Numbered from the stretch's first letter, positions 16,745 through 29,275 are shown. The stretch is DNA of 64,000 nt from Prevotella sp. tf2-5 (GCF_900115435.1 NZ_FOWK01000003.1:1-64000); one strand, 5' to 3'. Notes: generated by a model not told the origin, from the sequence alone. Made by a program: numbers and translations.

Positions 16745-17961
16745 TGAGGAAAACATGTAGCTTCTGCGGAAGGTCTGACAAAGAGGTAAAACTGCTAATC
16801 ACGGGTCTCAACGGCAATATCTGCGAAGAATGTGCTGCACAAGCGTATGAGATCGCCAAGGCGAACGGCTATGGTCCTGATGCCAAGAAGGCTCCGGATG
16901 CCGCGATAGACTTGAAGAAAGTGCCTAAGCCCAAGGAAATCAAGGCTTATCTCGACCAGTATGTCATCGGACAGGATGAGGCAAAGCGCTTCCTCTCCGT
17001 TGCCGTCTATAACCATTATAAGCGACTGCAGCAGCCCGTCGACGAGAACGGGGTGGAGATCGAGAAGAGCAATATCATCATGGTAGGCTCGACGGGTACG
17101 GGTAAGACCCTGCTCGCACGTACTATCGCCAAACTGCTCGACGTGCCCTTCACCATCGTCGACGCCACAGTATTCACGGAGGCTGGTTATGTGGGTGAGG
17201 ATGTGGAGAGTATCCTGTCCCGTCTGTTACAGGTGGCGGATTATAAGTTGGAGGCTGCCCAGCGGGGTATCGTCTTCATTGATGAGATCGACAAGATAGC
17301 TCGTAAGAGCGATAACCCCAGCATCACCCGTGACGTGAGCGGTGAGGGTGTACAGCAGGGACTCTTGAAACTGTTGGAGGGAACCATCGTCAATGTACCG
17401 CCTCAGGGTGGACGTAAGCACCCCGATCAGGAATATATCCATGTGGATACCAGGAATATCCTGTTTATCTGTGGGGGCGCCTTCGATGGTATCGAGCGTA
17501 AGATCGCCCAGCGTCTGAACACCCATGTGGTGGGATATAACTCCGTACAGAACGTGCGAAAGATAGACAAAGGTGACATGATGCAGTATATCCTGCCGCA
17601 AGACCTGAAGTCGTTCGGACTCATCCCGGAGATCATCGGTCGTCTGCCTGTACTGACCTATCTGAATCCACTCGACCGTGCGGCGTTGGAGCGTATCCTG
17701 GTGGAACCGAAAAACTCCATTGTGAAACAGTATGAGAAACTGTTTGAGATGGATGGTATCAAACTGACGTTCACTCCAGAAGCCCTGAAACTCATCGTCG
17801 ACAAGGCGGTGGAGTATAAACTTGGAGCCCGCGGACTGCGCTCTATCGTGGAGAGTATCATGATGGACGCGATGTTCGAGGTGCCCTCGAAACGAACAAA
17901 ATCCTTTGAGGTGACAGCGGAGTATGCGCAACAGCAACTCGACAAGTCACACTTACAATAA
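16744..17961 (+). CDS. clpX: ATP-dependent Clp protease ATP-binding subunit ClpX
   Basis: ClpX unfolds tagged substrates and feeds them to ClpP. The 405-residue protein has the N-terminal C4 zinc finger ([17 protein letters not shown] to CEEC), Walker A GSTGTGKT, Walker [10 protein letters not shown], the substrate pore loop GYVGEDVES, and the sensor-2 region [10 protein letters not shown]. All features of a functional unfoldase are present. Confidence 0.97.
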   Translation: MRKTCSFCGRSDKEVKLLITGLNGNICEECAAQAYEIAKANGYGPDAKKAPDAAIDLKKVPKPKEIKAYLDQYVIGQDEAKRFLSVAVYNHYKRLQQPVDENGVEIEKSNIIMVGSTGTGKTLLARTIAKLLDVPFTIVDATVFTEAGYVGEDVESILSRLLQVADYKLEAAQRGIVFIDEIDKIARKSDNPSITRDVSGEGVQQGLLKLLEGTIVNVPPQGGRKHPDQEYIHVDTRNILFICGGAFDGIERKIAQRLNTHVVGYNSVQNVRKIDKGDMMQYILPQDLKSFGLIPEIIGRLPVLTYLNPLDRAALERILVEPKNSIVKQYEKLFEMDGIKLTFTPEALKLIVDKAVEYKLGARGLRSIVESIMMDAMFEVPSKRTKSFEVTAEYAQQQLDKSHLQ

Positions 17962-17973
17962 AAAAGAAAGCCT

Positions 17974-20157
17974 ATGCCAAAAACAAAAATGAATCTGACA
18001 GCAGCCCTGAAGAAATACTTCGGCTTCGACAAGTTCAAAGGCGACCAGGAGGCCATCGTACAGAATGTGCTGGATGGCAAGGATACCTTTGTGCTGATGC
18101 CGACAGGTGGAGGAAAGTCACTATGTTACCAGTTGCCATCGCTGTTGATGGATGGTACCGCCATCGTGATATCCCCACTCATTGCACTGATGAAAAACCA
18201 AGTGGATGTGATTAGTGCAATGAGTGAGGAGGGAACGGCGCATTATCTGAACTCCTCCCTGAACAAAGCGGCAATTGACCAAGTGAAGGCGGATGTCAAG
18301 GAAGGACGCACCAAACTGCTCTATGTGGCTCCGGAGTCGTTGACGAAAGAGGAGAACGTGGAGTTCCTCAAACAAGCGAAGATATCGTTCTATGCCATCG
18401 ATGAGGCTCACTGTATCTCTGAGTGGGGACACGACTTCCGACCTGAGTACCGGCGTATCCGTCCGATTATCAACGAGATAGGTAACGCACCGATTATCGC
18501 TTTGACAGCGACAGCGACAGACAAGGTGCGTACGGATATCAAGAAGAACCTGGGTATCACGGACGCCGTGGAGTTCAAGAGCTCGTTTAACCGTCCCAAT
18601 CTCTATTATGAGGTACGTCCGAAGACCAAGGATGTGGACAAGGATATCATCAAGTTTATCAAGCAGCATCCCGGGAAGAGTGGTATTATCTATTGTCTCT
18701 CCCGTAAGAAAGTGGAGGAGCTCGCAGAGATCCTGCGTGCCAATGATATCAAGGCACAGGCTTATCATGCGGGACTCGACTCTGCCCTTCGCTCACAGAC
18801 ACAGGATGACTTCCTCATGGAGCAGATTGACGTCATCGTTGCCACCATCGCCTTTGGCATGGGTATCGACAAACCGGATGTGCGCTTCGTGATCCACTAT
18901 GATATCCCCAAGTCGCTGGAAGGCTACTACCAGGAGACGGGTCGCGCGGGTCGTGACGGTGGCGAGGGACTGTGTATCACTTTCTACGCTAATAAGGACC
19001 TGCAGAAGCTCGATAAATTCATGGAGGGCAAACCTGTCGCAGAACAGGATATCGGTCGTCAGCTCTTACAGGAGACGGCTGCCTATGCGGAGACCTCCGT
19101 CTGCCGTCGAAAGATGCTGTTGCACTATTTCGGAGAGATATATGATCAGGACAACTGCCATAACTGTGACAACTGCCTGCATCCGAAGACGAAGATAGAG
19201 GGAAAGGATCAGCTGGTGATAGTCCTGAATACTGTGATAGCCCTCAAGGAGAATTTCCGTTCCGACTATGTGATAGACTTTATCATGGGTCGTGAGACGG
19301 AGGATATCATCGCCCATAACCATCAGGAGCATGACCTCTTCGGAGCTGGCGAGGATGAGGATGAGAAATTGTGGAATCCTGTGATCCGTCAGGCATTGAT
19401 AGCCGGCTATCTGAAGAAGGATGTGGAGAACTACGGACTCCTGAAGATCACCTCGGCAGGTAAGAAATTCTTGAAAAAGCCGGAGTCCTTTATGATTGTG
19501 GAGGATAAGGAGTTCAATGATGATTATGAGAGCACACCAGAGCAGGAGGGAGGTACCAGCGCATTGGATCCTGTACTGAACTCGATGCTGAAGGACTTGC
19601 GTAAGAAGGTGTCGAAGAAAATGGGTCGTCCTCCTTATGTCATCTTCCAGGATGTGTCGTTGGAACAGATGGCAACAGACTATCCCGTCAACCTGGAGGA
19701 GTTGAAGAATATCCAGGGAGTGGGAGAGGGAAAGGTGAAACAGCCTTATGCCCAGGAGTTTGTCGACCTCATCAAACGCTATTGCGAGGAGAATGATATC
19801 ACCCGTCAGGCAGACCTGCGTGTCCGCACTGTCGCCAAGAAATCGATGCTGAAAGTGAAGATTATCCAAGGTATAGACCGTCAGGTGGCTTTGGATGATA
19901 TCGCCAACGCACAGGGTCTGGAGTTCGAGGAGCTCCTTGACGAAGTGGAGGCCATCGTATATAGCGGAACCAAGTTGAATATCGACTATTTCCTGGATGA
20001 AGTGATGGACGAGGACCATATCGATGATATCTATGATTATTTCTCAGAGAGTGACACTGACTCCTTGGAGGCAGCTATCGACGAACTGGGTGACGAGTGC
20101 TCTGAGGACGAGATCCGTCTGGTGCGTATCAAGTTCATCTCAGAAATGGCAAACTGA
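17974..20157 (+). CDS. recQ: ATP-dependent DNA helicase RecQ
   Basis: RecQ is a 3'-5' helicase for recombination and fork repair. The 727-residue protein has Walker A TGGGKSLCYQLP, the DEAH box (IDEAHCISEWGHDFR), motif VI QETGRAGRDG, and a zinc-binding cysteine set (C in SVCRRKMLLHYFGE and DNCHNCDNC). The WH domain and an HRDC domain near residues 530-600 (DLRKKVSKKMGRPPYVIF) follow, then an acidic C-terminal extension of about 100 residues. It lies 12 bp after clpX and is probably co-transcribed. Confidence 0.95.
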   Translation: MPKTKMNLTAALKKYFGFDKFKGDQEAIVQNVLDGKDTFVLMPTGGGKSLCYQLPSLLMDGTAIVISPLIALMKNQVDVISAMSEEGTAHYLNSSLNKAAIDQVKADVKEGRTKLLYVAPESLTKEENVEFLKQAKISFYAIDEAHCISEWGHDFRPEYRRIRPIINEIGNAPIIALTATATDKVRTDIKKNLGITDAVEFKSSFNRPNLYYEVRPKTKDVDKDIIKFIKQHPGKSGIIYCLSRKKVEELAEILRANDIKAQAYHAGLDSALRSQTQDDFLMEQIDVIVATIAFGMGIDKPDVRFVIHYDIPKSLEGYYQETGRAGRDGGEGLCITFYANKDLQKLDKFMEGKPVAEQDIGRQLLQETAAYAETSVCRRKMLLHYFGEIYDQDNCHNCDNCLHPKTKIEGKDQLVIVLNTVIALKENFRSDYVIDFIMGRETEDIIAHNHQEHDLFGAGEDEDEKLWNPVIRQALIAGYLKKDVENYGLLKITSAGKKFLKKPESFMIVEDKEFNDDYESTPEQEGGTSALDPVLNSMLKDLRKKVSKKMGRPPYVIFQDVSLEQMATDYPVNLEELKNIQGVGEGKVKQPYAQEFVDLIKRYCEENDITRQADLRVRTVAKKSMLKVKIIQGIDRQVALDDIANAQGLEFEELLDEVEAIVYSGTKLNIDYFLDEVMDEDHIDDIYDYFSESDTDSLEAAIDELGDECSEDEIRLVRIKFISEMAN

Positions 20158-20196
20158 TGCTCCGCGTTAAATCGTATTAATAATGTGGCGAAACGC

Positions 20197-20226
20197 TTGC
20201 CATGTCGGAAAAAATGAGTAATTTTG
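20197..20226 (+). promoter_or_regulatory. Promoter of the guaB operon
   Basis: -7 TAATTTTG (20219-20226) with a weak TTG at 20197-20199, spacing 19 bp, 30 bases before the guaB ATG. Confidence 0.6.
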
Positions 20227-20243
20227 CACGCAATAAAAATTAA

Positions 20244-21737
<1,494 letters not shown>

Positions 21738-21738
21738 G

Positions 21739-22872
21739 ATGAGGTCCCGACTGTTGTCTGTCTTCATGTTGCTGGTGCCGCTAATGGCTCAAGCAGCGGA
21801 TGATCCGATATTGTTTACGGTTGGTGATATGCCTGTGACACGTTCGGAGTTTGAACAGTCGTATTTGCAAAACACTACAGGCAGTCATGTCAGTCATCTG
21901 ACGATAGCTGACTATCTGGAGTTGTATATCGCCTATAAGTTGAAGGTCAAGGCAGCCTTGGATGCTCATATCGATGCGACGAATTCGTTTAAGAGTGAGT
22001 ATGCGAGGTGTCTGTCTGAGGTTCCTATGTCTCTTGTATCCTCCTCTCAAGGTTATCGTGCCTCTTCCTCTTCTGTGAGGACAGCGTATGAGGTGTTGAG
22101 GAAGGAAACAGGAAATGACGGACTCGTCTGTCCTGCGCAGATATTGATTCGTGTCCCCCAGAAAGCCAGCCGTGAGGAACAACGTCAGGCTCAGCAGCGG
22201 ATAGAATCCCTTTATCGGCAGTTGCAAGATGGAGCTGATTTCGGACAGATGGCTCGCCAGTATTCTCAAGACAGGGCCTCTTCCGAACAGGGTGGAGTGA
22301 TGGGCTGGTATTCGCATGGGCAGATGCTCAAGGAGATAGAAGATGTTGTCTTCAACATGAGGAAAGGGGAGATGACTCGTCCTTTCTTGTCTACGATAGG
22401 TTATCATATCTTCTTGATGACTGACCGTAAGGCTTTGGAGGATTATGATACTTTGAAGGAACGTCTCTCTGTTGAGGTTGGACAGCGCCAAGTTCATCAA
22501 CAAATCTGTATGACACCTTTGTCGGGAGATGTCCTGAGACAGACGGAGACGGTGACTATGGAAACATTACAGATGCCTTCTGATGGTTTGCAAAGAGCAT
22601 ATTATGAGGGTCTCCTCTTGTATGAGCAAAGTAAAAATTCCGTTGGCAGACAGGCTGCTGAGGATGAGGAGGCGTTGAAATACTATTTCAAGAAGCACAA
22701 GAAAAAATACAGACGTAAGGGATTTAAGCCCAAGGATTATCGTGAGGTGCGGGAACTTGTGGTTGCTGACTTGCAAGAGGAAATGAATAAGCACTGGGTG
22801 GCTGACCTGCGGAAAAAATATCCTGTGAGTGTGAATAAGAAGGTTTTAAAGACAGTAAATAATCATCATTGA
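21739..22872 (+). CDS. Periplasmic parvulin-type peptidyl-prolyl isomerase (PpiC family)
   Basis: A 377-residue secreted protein with a signal peptide (MRSRLLSVFMLLVPLMAQA). The parvulin rotamase domain occupies roughly 128-235: LVCPAQILIRVP, then FGQMARQYSQDRASSEQGGVMGWYSHG and TIGYHIFLMTDRK, with the conserved paired motifs of PpiC/SurA. Tandem with the next SurA-like gene and upstream of an OstA protein, so a role in outer-membrane protein folding is inferred. ATG 21739 lies one base after the guaB stop. Confidence 0.87.
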   Translation: MRSRLLSVFMLLVPLMAQAADDPILFTVGDMPVTRSEFEQSYLQNTTGSHVSHLTIADYLELYIAYKLKVKAALDAHIDATNSFKSEYARCLSEVPMSLVSSSQGYRASSSSVRTAYEVLRKETGNDGLVCPAQILIRVPQKASREEQRQAQQRIESLYRQLQDGADFGQMARQYSQDRASSEQGGVMGWYSHGQMLKEIEDVVFNMRKGEMTRPFLSTIGYHIFLMTDRKALEDYDTLKERLSVEVGQRQVHQQICMTPLSGDVLRQTETVTMETLQMPSDGLQRAYYEGLLLYEQSKNSVGRQAAEDEEALKYYFKKHKKKYRRKGFKPKDYREVRELVVADLQEEMNKHWVADLRKKYPVSVNKKVLKTVNNHH

Positions 22873-22874
22873 AT

Positions 22875-24251
22875 ATGAAGATACAAAGTATTATTGCAAT
22901 AGCGGCGTTGTTGATCACTCTGCCCACACAAGCCCGAGGGACTGCTGATAGTACAAATGTACAGAGTGTGGTGGACGAGGTCATCTGGGTAGTTGGTGAT
23001 GAGGCTATCCTGAAGTCTGACGTAGAGACGATGCGTATTCAGGGGCAACAGGAAGGAATGCGTTGGAAAGGGGATCCTGATTGTGCTATTCCCGAACAGA
23101 TTGCAGTGCAAAAGCTCTATCTCCATCAAGCCGCTATCGACAGTATTGAAGTCACAGAAGCGGAGATATCTGCAGGTATCGAGCAACAGATAGAATATAT
23201 GATATCTGTGATAGGCTCTCGTGAGAAACTTGAAGAGTATCAAAAAAAGAGTATGAATCAGATCCGCAGTGAGTTGCGTGAGTCTTTCCGTGACAGACAG
23301 ATGATTCAGAGTATGCAACGACAACTGGTGAAAGATATTACGGTGACTCCTGCTGATGTGCGCCGTTATTTCGAACATTTGCCACAAGACAGTATTCCTT
23401 TTGTTCCGACAGAGGTGGAGGTGCAGATTATTGCTCAGACTCCGCGTGTGGATCAGGAAGAGATTAATAGGGTCAAGGATGAACTGCGTGACTATACTGA
23501 CCGTGTGAACCGAGGGGAGACATCTTTCCAGACCTTGGCTCGTTTGTATTCGGAGGATCCGGGTACAGCACGCCGTGGTGGTGAGTTAGGTTATACAGGA
23601 CGTGGTACGCTCGATCAGTCTTTTGCGAATGTGGCTTTCAACCTGACTGACCCGAAGAAGGTTTCAAAGATTGTGGAGTCGGAGTTCGGATTCCATATTA
23701 TTCAGCTGATTGACAAAAGGGGTGATAAGGTGAATGTCCGTCATATCCTCCGTAAACCGGTTGTCAGCCAGGAGGCCATCGACAAGGCCTTGGCACGTTT
23801 GGATTCTATTCGTTCTGATATCCGTGAGGGTAAGTTCTCTTTTGAGGCTGGTGCTTCTATGATCTCTGACGATAAGGATACGCGTAACAACAATGGACTG
23901 ATGGCGAATGCCACACAGAACGGTCGTACTTCCAGATTCCAGTTGCAGGATCTTCCACCTGAGGTGGCTCGCGCTGTGGACACCTTGAAGGTCGGTGATA
24001 TCTCCGAACCTTTCCAGATGATTAACGCTCGTGGAAAAACGGTCTGTGTGATAGCGAAGCTGAAGAGTCGTTCGGAAGGACATAAGGCAACGATCACAGA
24101 GGATTTCCAGGTGATGAAGGATGTCGTATTGGAAAAACGCCGTCAAGAGAAACTACATGAATGGGTGGTTAATAAAATTAAGGCGACTTATGTCCGTGTG
24201 AACGACCGCTATAAGGACTGTCAATTTGAATATCAGGGTTGGATTAAATGA
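22875..24251 (+). CDS. SurA-like periplasmic chaperone/peptidyl-prolyl isomerase
   Basis: A 458-residue exported protein (signal peptide ending PTQARG). The N-terminal SurA-type segment begins VDEVIWVVGDEAILKSDVE, followed by two parvulin domains: one around FVPTEVEVQIIAQTPR to GFHIIQLIDKRG, the second from VNVRHILRKPVVS onward. SurA chaperones beta-barrel proteins to BAM; the neighbouring OstA/LptA-like gene supports an envelope assembly role. It starts two bases after the preceding stop and overlaps ostA by four bases. Confidence 0.88.
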   Translation: MKIQSIIAIAALLITLPTQARGTADSTNVQSVVDEVIWVVGDEAILKSDVETMRIQGQQEGMRWKGDPDCAIPEQIAVQKLYLHQAAIDSIEVTEAEISAGIEQQIEYMISVIGSREKLEEYQKKSMNQIRSELRESFRDRQMIQSMQRQLVKDITVTPADVRRYFEHLPQDSIPFVPTEVEVQIIAQTPRVDQEEINRVKDELRDYTDRVNRGETSFQTLARLYSEDPGTARRGGELGYTGRGTLDQSFANVAFNLTDPKKVSKIVESEFGFHIIQLIDKRGDKVNVRHILRKPVVSQEAIDKALARLDSIRSDIREGKFSFEAGASMISDDKDTRNNNGLMANATQNGRTSRFQLQDLPPEVARAVDTLKVGDISEPFQMINARGKTVCVIAKLKSRSEGHKATITEDFQVMKDVVLEKRRQEKLHEWVVNKIKATYVRVNDRYKDCQFEYQGWIK

Positions 24252-25894
24252 GACTTCGTACAGTTGCCTTCCTGCTGCTGTGCCTCTTCGGACTGAGCCT
24301 CGTATGGGCGATGCAGCCTACCCGCAAACGCAATACTACCCGTAAGCGGCAAGAGGACAAACGTGTTTATTTGGTTCATTCTGACCAGTTGCGTTATGAT
24401 CAGTATCGCAATGGTGACGCACAGATCCTGGTAGGTAATGTCCATTTCCGCCACATGGGGGCTAACCTTTATTGTGACAGTGCTAATTTCTTTCAGCAGA
24501 CGAATTCTTTTGAAGCTTTCGGACATGTGAAGATGTTACAGGGTGACACCCTGAAACTCTTCAGCGACTATGCCTATTATGACGGTAATGCACAAATCGC
24601 CCAGGCTAGATATAATGTGATTCTCAAACACAGACAGTCTACGCTCTATACGGATAGCCTGGACTATGACCGCCTGTATAATTTCGGTAATTTCTTCGAA
24701 GGAGGAAAATTGGTGGATAATAGTTCTACTTTAACAAGTGACTGGGGAGAATATCATACTGACACGAAAATGGCGATGTTCTATTATGATGTCCGTTTAC
24801 GTGATAAGAACTTTTACCTGACTACAGACTCCCTGTATTATGATACGCAGACTTCTCGCGCCCATATCGTAGGACCGTCGAATATCACTTCCGGTACGAG
24901 TCATATCTATAGTGAGGATGGCTATTATAATACAAAAACGGAGACTTCTGAGCTTTTCGGGCGGTCGGTGATGAAAGACCAAGGACGAACGATTGTCGGG
25001 GACAGTGTATATCATGACGCCAAGAAAGGGACGAGTCATGCCTATTGGAATGTCGTCTATACAGACTCTGTCAATAAGAACCGGCTGACGGGTGATTATT
25101 GTGAGTATAATGACTCGACGGGATATGCTATGGCGACAGACCGTGCGGTGGCAATGGACTTTTCCCAGAAGGATACGTTGTATATGCATGCTGACACGTT
25201 TAAATTATATACTTTCAATATCAATACTGACTCTGTTTATCGTAAGATACATGCATATAATAAGGTTCGCGCGTACCGCATTGATGTGCAAGCGGTCTGT
25301 GACTCGCTGGTCTACAACTCCAAAGACTCTTGTATGACCATGTATCGCGATCCAATAGTATGGAATAATAGTCAACAGTTGTTTGGTGAGGTCATCCGTG
25401 TCTTCATGAAGGATTCAACCATCCATAGGGCGCATGTGATCGGACAAGCTTTTTCTACAGAACAGATGCCGGATACTGTGCATTTCAATCAGGTATCATC
25501 CAAAGAGATGATTGCCTATTTTGAGAAAGGAGAGATTTATCAGACGGATGCTGTGGGGAATGTCTTAATTGTCTACTATCCTGTTGATGAGTCAGACAGT
25601 ACTCTCATTGGTCTGAATTACACGGAGACACCTTGGATGAAAATGTTCTTGGAAAACAGGAAGATGAAGAAAATATGGATGGAGAAGCCTGTGGGAGTCC
25701 TTTATCCGATGACACAGATTCCACCTTCTAAGTATTTCCTGCCGCAATATGCATGGTTTGATTATATCAGACCTCTTAATAAGGAAGATATCTTTAACTG
25801 GCGTCCTAAGAATTCTGGACAGGAATTGAAGGAAGTCAAGCGTCGGGAGGCTCCTAAACAGAAACTGAGTAGGAAAGGGGAAGAGAATGAGTGA
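24248..25894 (+). CDS. OstA/LptA-like organic-solvent-tolerance protein
   Basis: A 548-residue exported protein with repeated beta-jellyroll strands typical of LptA/OstA (for example [28 protein letters not shown]). In the family such folds bind and bridge LPS in the periplasm. It is much longer than E. coli LptA (about 185 residues), as usual in Bacteroidetes. It overlaps the SurA-like gene by four bases and mutL by eight. Substrate transport was not shown; LptA-like function is inferred from the family and gene order. Confidence 0.85.
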   Translation: MRLRTVAFLLLCLFGLSLVWAMQPTRKRNTTRKRQEDKRVYLVHSDQLRYDQYRNGDAQILVGNVHFRHMGANLYCDSANFFQQTNSFEAFGHVKMLQGDTLKLFSDYAYYDGNAQIAQARYNVILKHRQSTLYTDSLDYDRLYNFGNFFEGGKLVDNSSTLTSDWGEYHTDTKMAMFYYDVRLRDKNFYLTTDSLYYDTQTSRAHIVGPSNITSGTSHIYSEDGYYNTKTETSELFGRSVMKDQGRTIVGDSVYHDAKKGTSHAYWNVVYTDSVNKNRLTGDYCEYNDSTGYAMATDRAVAMDFSQKDTLYMHADTFKLYTFNINTDSVYRKIHAYNKVRAYRIDVQAVCDSLVYNSKDSCMTMYRDPIVWNNSQQLFGEVIRVFMKDSTIHRAHVIGQAFSTEQMPDTVHFNQVSSKEMIAYFEKGEIYQTDAVGNVLIVYYPVDESDSTLIGLNYTETPWMKMFLENRKMKKIWMEKPVGVLYPMTQIPPSKYFLPQYAWFDYIRPLNKEDIFNWRPKNSGQELKEVKRREAPKQKLSRKGEENE

Positions 25895-27680
25895 TGTGAT
25901 ACAGCTATTACCTGACTCTGTCGCGAATCAGATTGCGGCAGGTGAGGTCATACAGCGTCCTGCCTCTGTGATTAAGGAACTGGTGGAGAATGCGGTGGAT
26001 GCCGGAGCTCATACTATCCAGGTCTTGGTAGTAGACGCTGGTCGTACTTCTATCCAGGTGATAGATGATGGAAAGGGAATGTCTGAGACGGATGCCCGCC
26101 TTGCCTTTGAGCGCCATGCGACTTCTAAAATCCGTAAGGCAGATGATTTGTTTGCTTTGACGACGATGGGATTCCGTGGTGAGGCATTACCTTCTATCGT
26201 TGCTGTCTCGCAAGTAGAGCTGCGTACGAGGATGGGAGAAAATGAGCTGGGTACTTACCTGCGCTTCTCCGGGTCTAAGTTAGAATCCCAGGAACTGGTC
26301 AGTTGTCCTGTCGGTAGTAACTTCAAAGTCGAGAATCTCTTTTTCAATGTTCCTGCTCGTCGTAAGTTCCTTAAGACGAATGCGACAGAGTTGAATAATA
26401 TCCTGACGGCTTTTGAACGTATCATCCTGGTTTGTCCTGATATCCATTTTACCCTGCATAGTAACGGACAAGAGCTTCTGAACCTGAAGAGTGGTACTTT
26501 ACGTCAACGTATAGCCGATGTGTTTGGGAAACGCTTTAACCAGGATTTGTTAGAGGTTAAAGTGGAAACAGCCATATGTAAGATAACGGGTTTTGTGGGG
26601 AAACCGGAATCGGCAAAGAAGAAAGGGGCGCATGATTACTTCTTTGTCAATGGACGCTTTATGAAACATGCTTATTTCCATAAGGCAGTGATGCAGGCTT
26701 TCGAACGTCTGGTCCCTGTAGGGATGCAGGTCCCTTATTTTATCTATTTCGAGGTAGCTCCCTCCGATATTGATGTGAATATCCATCCCACCAAGACAGA
26801 GATTAAGTTTGAGAACGAACAGGCTATCTGGCAGATCCTCGTGGCTGCAGTGAAAGATGCCATCGGCAAGTTCTGTGAGATACCCCAGATAGACTTTGAT
26901 ACTGTCGGGCAGCCGGATATCCCCGCTTTCAACCCTGTCTCACAGCATGCGGATCTTCCGCAACCTTCTTATAACCCTTCCTATAACCCTTTCAAAGAAC
27001 ATCAGCATACAGAGCGTCCGAAGAAAACCGTTGAGGGTTGGGAAAAACTTTACGAACAACTGCCACAGCACCCTCAGGAGTCTCCTGTGGAGGGAGAGGC
27101 ATTTGCCGTTGAGGAGAAGTCTCCTATACATTATCAATATAAGGGACGGTATATCATGACGGCAGTAAAGTCGGGCCTGATGATTATCGACCAGTATCGT
27201 GCCGATGTCCGTATCCGTTATGAGCGCTACCTGGCACAGTTGGAGTCGCAGACGGTGAGCGGTCAGCGTGTCCTCTTCCCTGAAGTGGTGCAGTTTGCTC
27301 CTTCAGATGCTGTCGTCTTGGAGAAGTTATTACCAGAGTTGAACGCTATGGGATTCGAATTGACAGACTTGGGGAAGTATAGCTATGGAATACAGACGGT
27401 GCCAGCGGGGCTTGATGGACTTGATTACGCTCAATTGATTCGGGAGATGGTCAGTGACACCATAGAGAATGGAACGGGTAATCTTCATCATATCCATTCT
27501 TCTCTAGCCTTAAGCCTTGCCCGTCATGCTGCCATCCCTCAAGGTCAGATCCTGAGCAATGAAGAGATGGAGAATATCGTCAACGAGCTTTTCGCCTGTT
27601 CAAATGTCAACTATACTCCAGATGGGAAAGCGATACTTTGTATTTTACCCCAAAGGGAAATAGAGCAGTTGCTTGGTTGA
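25887..27680 (+). CDS. mutL: DNA mismatch repair protein MutL
   Basis: MutL couples mismatch recognition by MutS to strand removal. The 597-residue protein has the GHKL ATPase motifs: [26 protein letters not shown] and GFRGEAL, then a proline-rich linker (about 350-400; PSYNPSYNP repeats) and the C-terminal dimerisation domain. The endonuclease motif DQHAx2E is not evident ([13 protein letters not shown] instead). The C-terminal zinc-site CPHGRP-type motif is also not evident, so it is likely a nicking-deficient type, as in related Bacteroidetes. Confidence 0.94.
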   Translation: MSDVIQLLPDSVANQIAAGEVIQRPASVIKELVENAVDAGAHTIQVLVVDAGRTSIQVIDDGKGMSETDARLAFERHATSKIRKADDLFALTTMGFRGEALPSIVAVSQVELRTRMGENELGTYLRFSGSKLESQELVSCPVGSNFKVENLFFNVPARRKFLKTNATELNNILTAFERIILVCPDIHFTLHSNGQELLNLKSGTLRQRIADVFGKRFNQDLLEVKVETAICKITGFVGKPESAKKKGAHDYFFVNGRFMKHAYFHKAVMQAFERLVPVGMQVPYFIYFEVAPSDIDVNIHPTKTEIKFENEQAIWQILVAAVKDAIGKFCEIPQIDFDTVGQPDIPAFNPVSQHADLPQPSYNPSYNPFKEHQHTERPKKTVEGWEKLYEQLPQHPQESPVEGEAFAVEEKSPIHYQYKGRYIMTAVKSGLMIIDQYRADVRIRYERYLAQLESQTVSGQRVLFPEVVQFAPSDAVVLEKLLPELNAMGFELTDLGKYSYGIQTVPAGLDGLDYAQLIREMVSDTIENGTGNLHHIHSSLALSLARHAAIPQGQILSNEEMENIVNELFACSNVNYTPDGKAILCILPQREIEQLLG

Positions 27681-27768
27681 ATTTAACTTTATTTAGGGTG
27701 TTTTAGAGCATTGAAACAGATATAATATTCCTTTTTTTCTAAAAAAGTGCAATTTTTTGCCAAAAAAG

Positions 27769-27799
27769 TTTGCAGATTCAAAATAAATGTTTACTTTTG
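27769..27799 (+). promoter_or_regulatory. Promoter of the OmpA-family gene
   Basis: -33 TTTG (27769-27772) and -7 TACTTTTG (27792-27799) with 19-bp spacing; leader of about 55 bases to ATG 27859. Confidence 0.7.
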
Positions 27800-27858
27800 C
27801 ACAGAAAATTGATAAAAGTGTAAATACAATATCATTTAACATTAATATTAGTATAGGT

Positions 27859-29037
27859 ATGAAAAAGTTATTAATGGTACTGGCTTTTGCCGGTGTTTCT
27901 GTAGCCTCAATGGCACAGGATGCTGTACCTACTGAGAAGTACAGTGTTTCTACAAATTCTTTCTGGAGCAACTGGTTCATCCAGGCTAATGCAGTTGGAA
28001 CATCTTTCTGGGGAAGCCAGGAGAATTCAGCTATTAAGCCTTCTAAGTTGTTCAAAGGCTATCGCACTAACCTCGGCTTCTCTGTAGCTCTTGGTAAGTG
28101 GTTTACTCCTGGTATCGGTCTTCGTACCAAGTTCACAGGTATCTGGGGTCGTTCAGTCATTACTTACAACGATGTAGCAGGCAAGTCTGCTAAGGACTGG
28201 AACGCTAGCAAGTATTGGGTATTGAACGAGCAGGTTCTGTTCAACCTCAGCAACATGCTGTGTGGTTACAACGAGAACCGTGTTTGGAACTTTGTTCCTT
28301 ACGTTGGTGCTGGTGTAGGTCGTAACATGAGCTACAACACCTATTCAATGGATCTGAATGTTGGTATCCTGAATATGTTCCGTCTGAACAAGAAGGTTGC
28401 TATCAACCTCGATATCAACTACGGTCTGTTCGATCCTCGCTTCGATGGTTTCTCTCAGCACTTTGGAAGCAAGAAGAACAGCTTTAAGAACATGGATCGC
28501 ACCATCAGCGTTGAGGTTGGTTTGACTTACAACTTCGGCAAGGCTACTTGGAACAAGACTCCAGACGTAGAGGCTATCAAGGCTCTCTCTCAGGGTCAGA
28601 TCGACGCTCTGAACGCTCAGCTTGCTGACGCTAACGCAGAGAACGCTCGTCTCCGCAACCAGATTGCTAACCACAAGTGCCCAACAGCTACTGGTGAGGT
28701 TAAGACTGTTAAGGAGGTAGTTTCTGCTCCTGTATCAGTATTCTTCAACATTGGTAAGTCTAAGATCGCTTCTCAGAAGGATCTGCAGAACGTTCAGGCT
28801 ATTGCTGACGCTGCTAAGGCAAACAATGCTAAGATCGTTGTTAAGGGTTATGCTGACAGCAAGACTGGTAGCTCTAACTTCAACCAGTCTCTGTCTCAGA
28901 AGCGTGCTGAGGCTGTTGCTGACGCTCTCGTTAACATGGGTGTTGATCGTTCTAACATCGAGGTTAACGCTGAGGGTGGTGTTGACACACTGTCTCCAAT
29001 CAGCTACAACCGTCGTGCAACTGTTGAGTTGAAGTAA
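27859..29037 (+). CDS. OmpA-family outer membrane protein
   Basis: A 392-residue porin-like protein: signal peptide MKKLLMVLAFAGVSVASMAQ, an N-terminal beta-barrel of about 220 residues, a coiled linker (IDALNAQLADANAENARLRNQ), then the peptidoglycan-binding OmpA domain (VFFNIGKSKI, VKGYADSKTGS, NQSLSQKRAEAVADALV). Codon use is strongly biased toward a small set (GCT, AAG, AAC, CTC), unlike its neighbours, indicating very high expression. It is likely a major outer-membrane protein. ATG 27859 starts the signal peptide; a 27787 start would include the promoter. A hairpin and a tRNA gene follow directly. Confidence 0.92.
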   Translation: MKKLLMVLAFAGVSVASMAQDAVPTEKYSVSTNSFWSNWFIQANAVGTSFWGSQENSAIKPSKLFKGYRTNLGFSVALGKWFTPGIGLRTKFTGIWGRSVITYNDVAGKSAKDWNASKYWVLNEQVLFNLSNMLCGYNENRVWNFVPYVGAGVGRNMSYNTYSMDLNVGILNMFRLNKKVAINLDINYGLFDPRFDGFSQHFGSKKNSFKNMDRTISVEVGLTYNFGKATWNKTPDVEAIKALSQGQIDALNAQLADANAENARLRNQIANHKCPTATGEVKTVKEVVSAPVSVFFNIGKSKIASQKDLQNVQAIADAAKANNAKIVVKGYADSKTGSSNFNQSLSQKRAEAVADALVNMGVDRSNIEVNAEGGVDTLSPISYNRRATVELK

Positions 29038-29060
29038 TTCAATTGAAACAATAACCATCA

Positions 29061-29094
29061 AATCCCGAGTACTTCTGGTGCTCGGGATTTTTAA
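29061..29094 (+). terminator. Hairpin after the OmpA gene
   Basis: Nine-bp stem 29061-29069 with 29081-29089 (AATCCCGAG/CTCGGGATT) followed by TTT. It ends immediately before the tRNA-Val gene and has only a short T-run, so it may be leaky or a processing site. Confidence 0.7.
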
Positions 29095-29169
29095 GGGCGT
29101 TTAGCTCAGCTGGTTTAGAGCATCTGCCTTACAAGCAGAGGGTCGGCGGTTCGAATCCGTCAACGCCCA
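29095..29169 (+). tRNA. tRNA-Val (anticodon TAC), copy 1
   Basis: Cloverleaf of 75 bases: acceptor GGGCGTT/AACGCCC, D-loop AGCTCAGCTGGTTTAGAG, anticodon loop CTTACAA, T-loop GTTCGAATC. CCA is not encoded here. It is identical to copy 2 at 31153. No promoter box lies between the OmpA hairpin and the tRNA, so it is probably processed from the OmpA transcript. Confidence 0.97.
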
Positions 29170-29175
29170 CTCCCC

Positions 29176-29204
29176 AAGCTCCGAGAATACTCGGGGCTTT
29201 TTTT
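29176..29204 (+). terminator. Rho-independent terminator after tRNA-Val copy 1
   Basis: Ten-bp stem 29176-29185 with 29190-29199 (one wobble), loop AATA, then a seven-T run. Stronger than the hairpin upstream of the tRNA. Confidence 0.85.
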
Positions 29205-29267
29205 ATAATATGGTGCTTACATTATAATTTTTCTCAGTTCTTGTTTCTCGTTTTCATTTAAATGTTG

Positions 29268-29275
29268 TATCTTTG
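29268..29275 (+). promoter_or_regulatory. -7 promoter box of the paaK-like gene
   Basis: TATCTTTG 56 bases before the ATG at 29331. The -33 region (TTGTTT at 29241) is weak. Confidence 0.55.
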
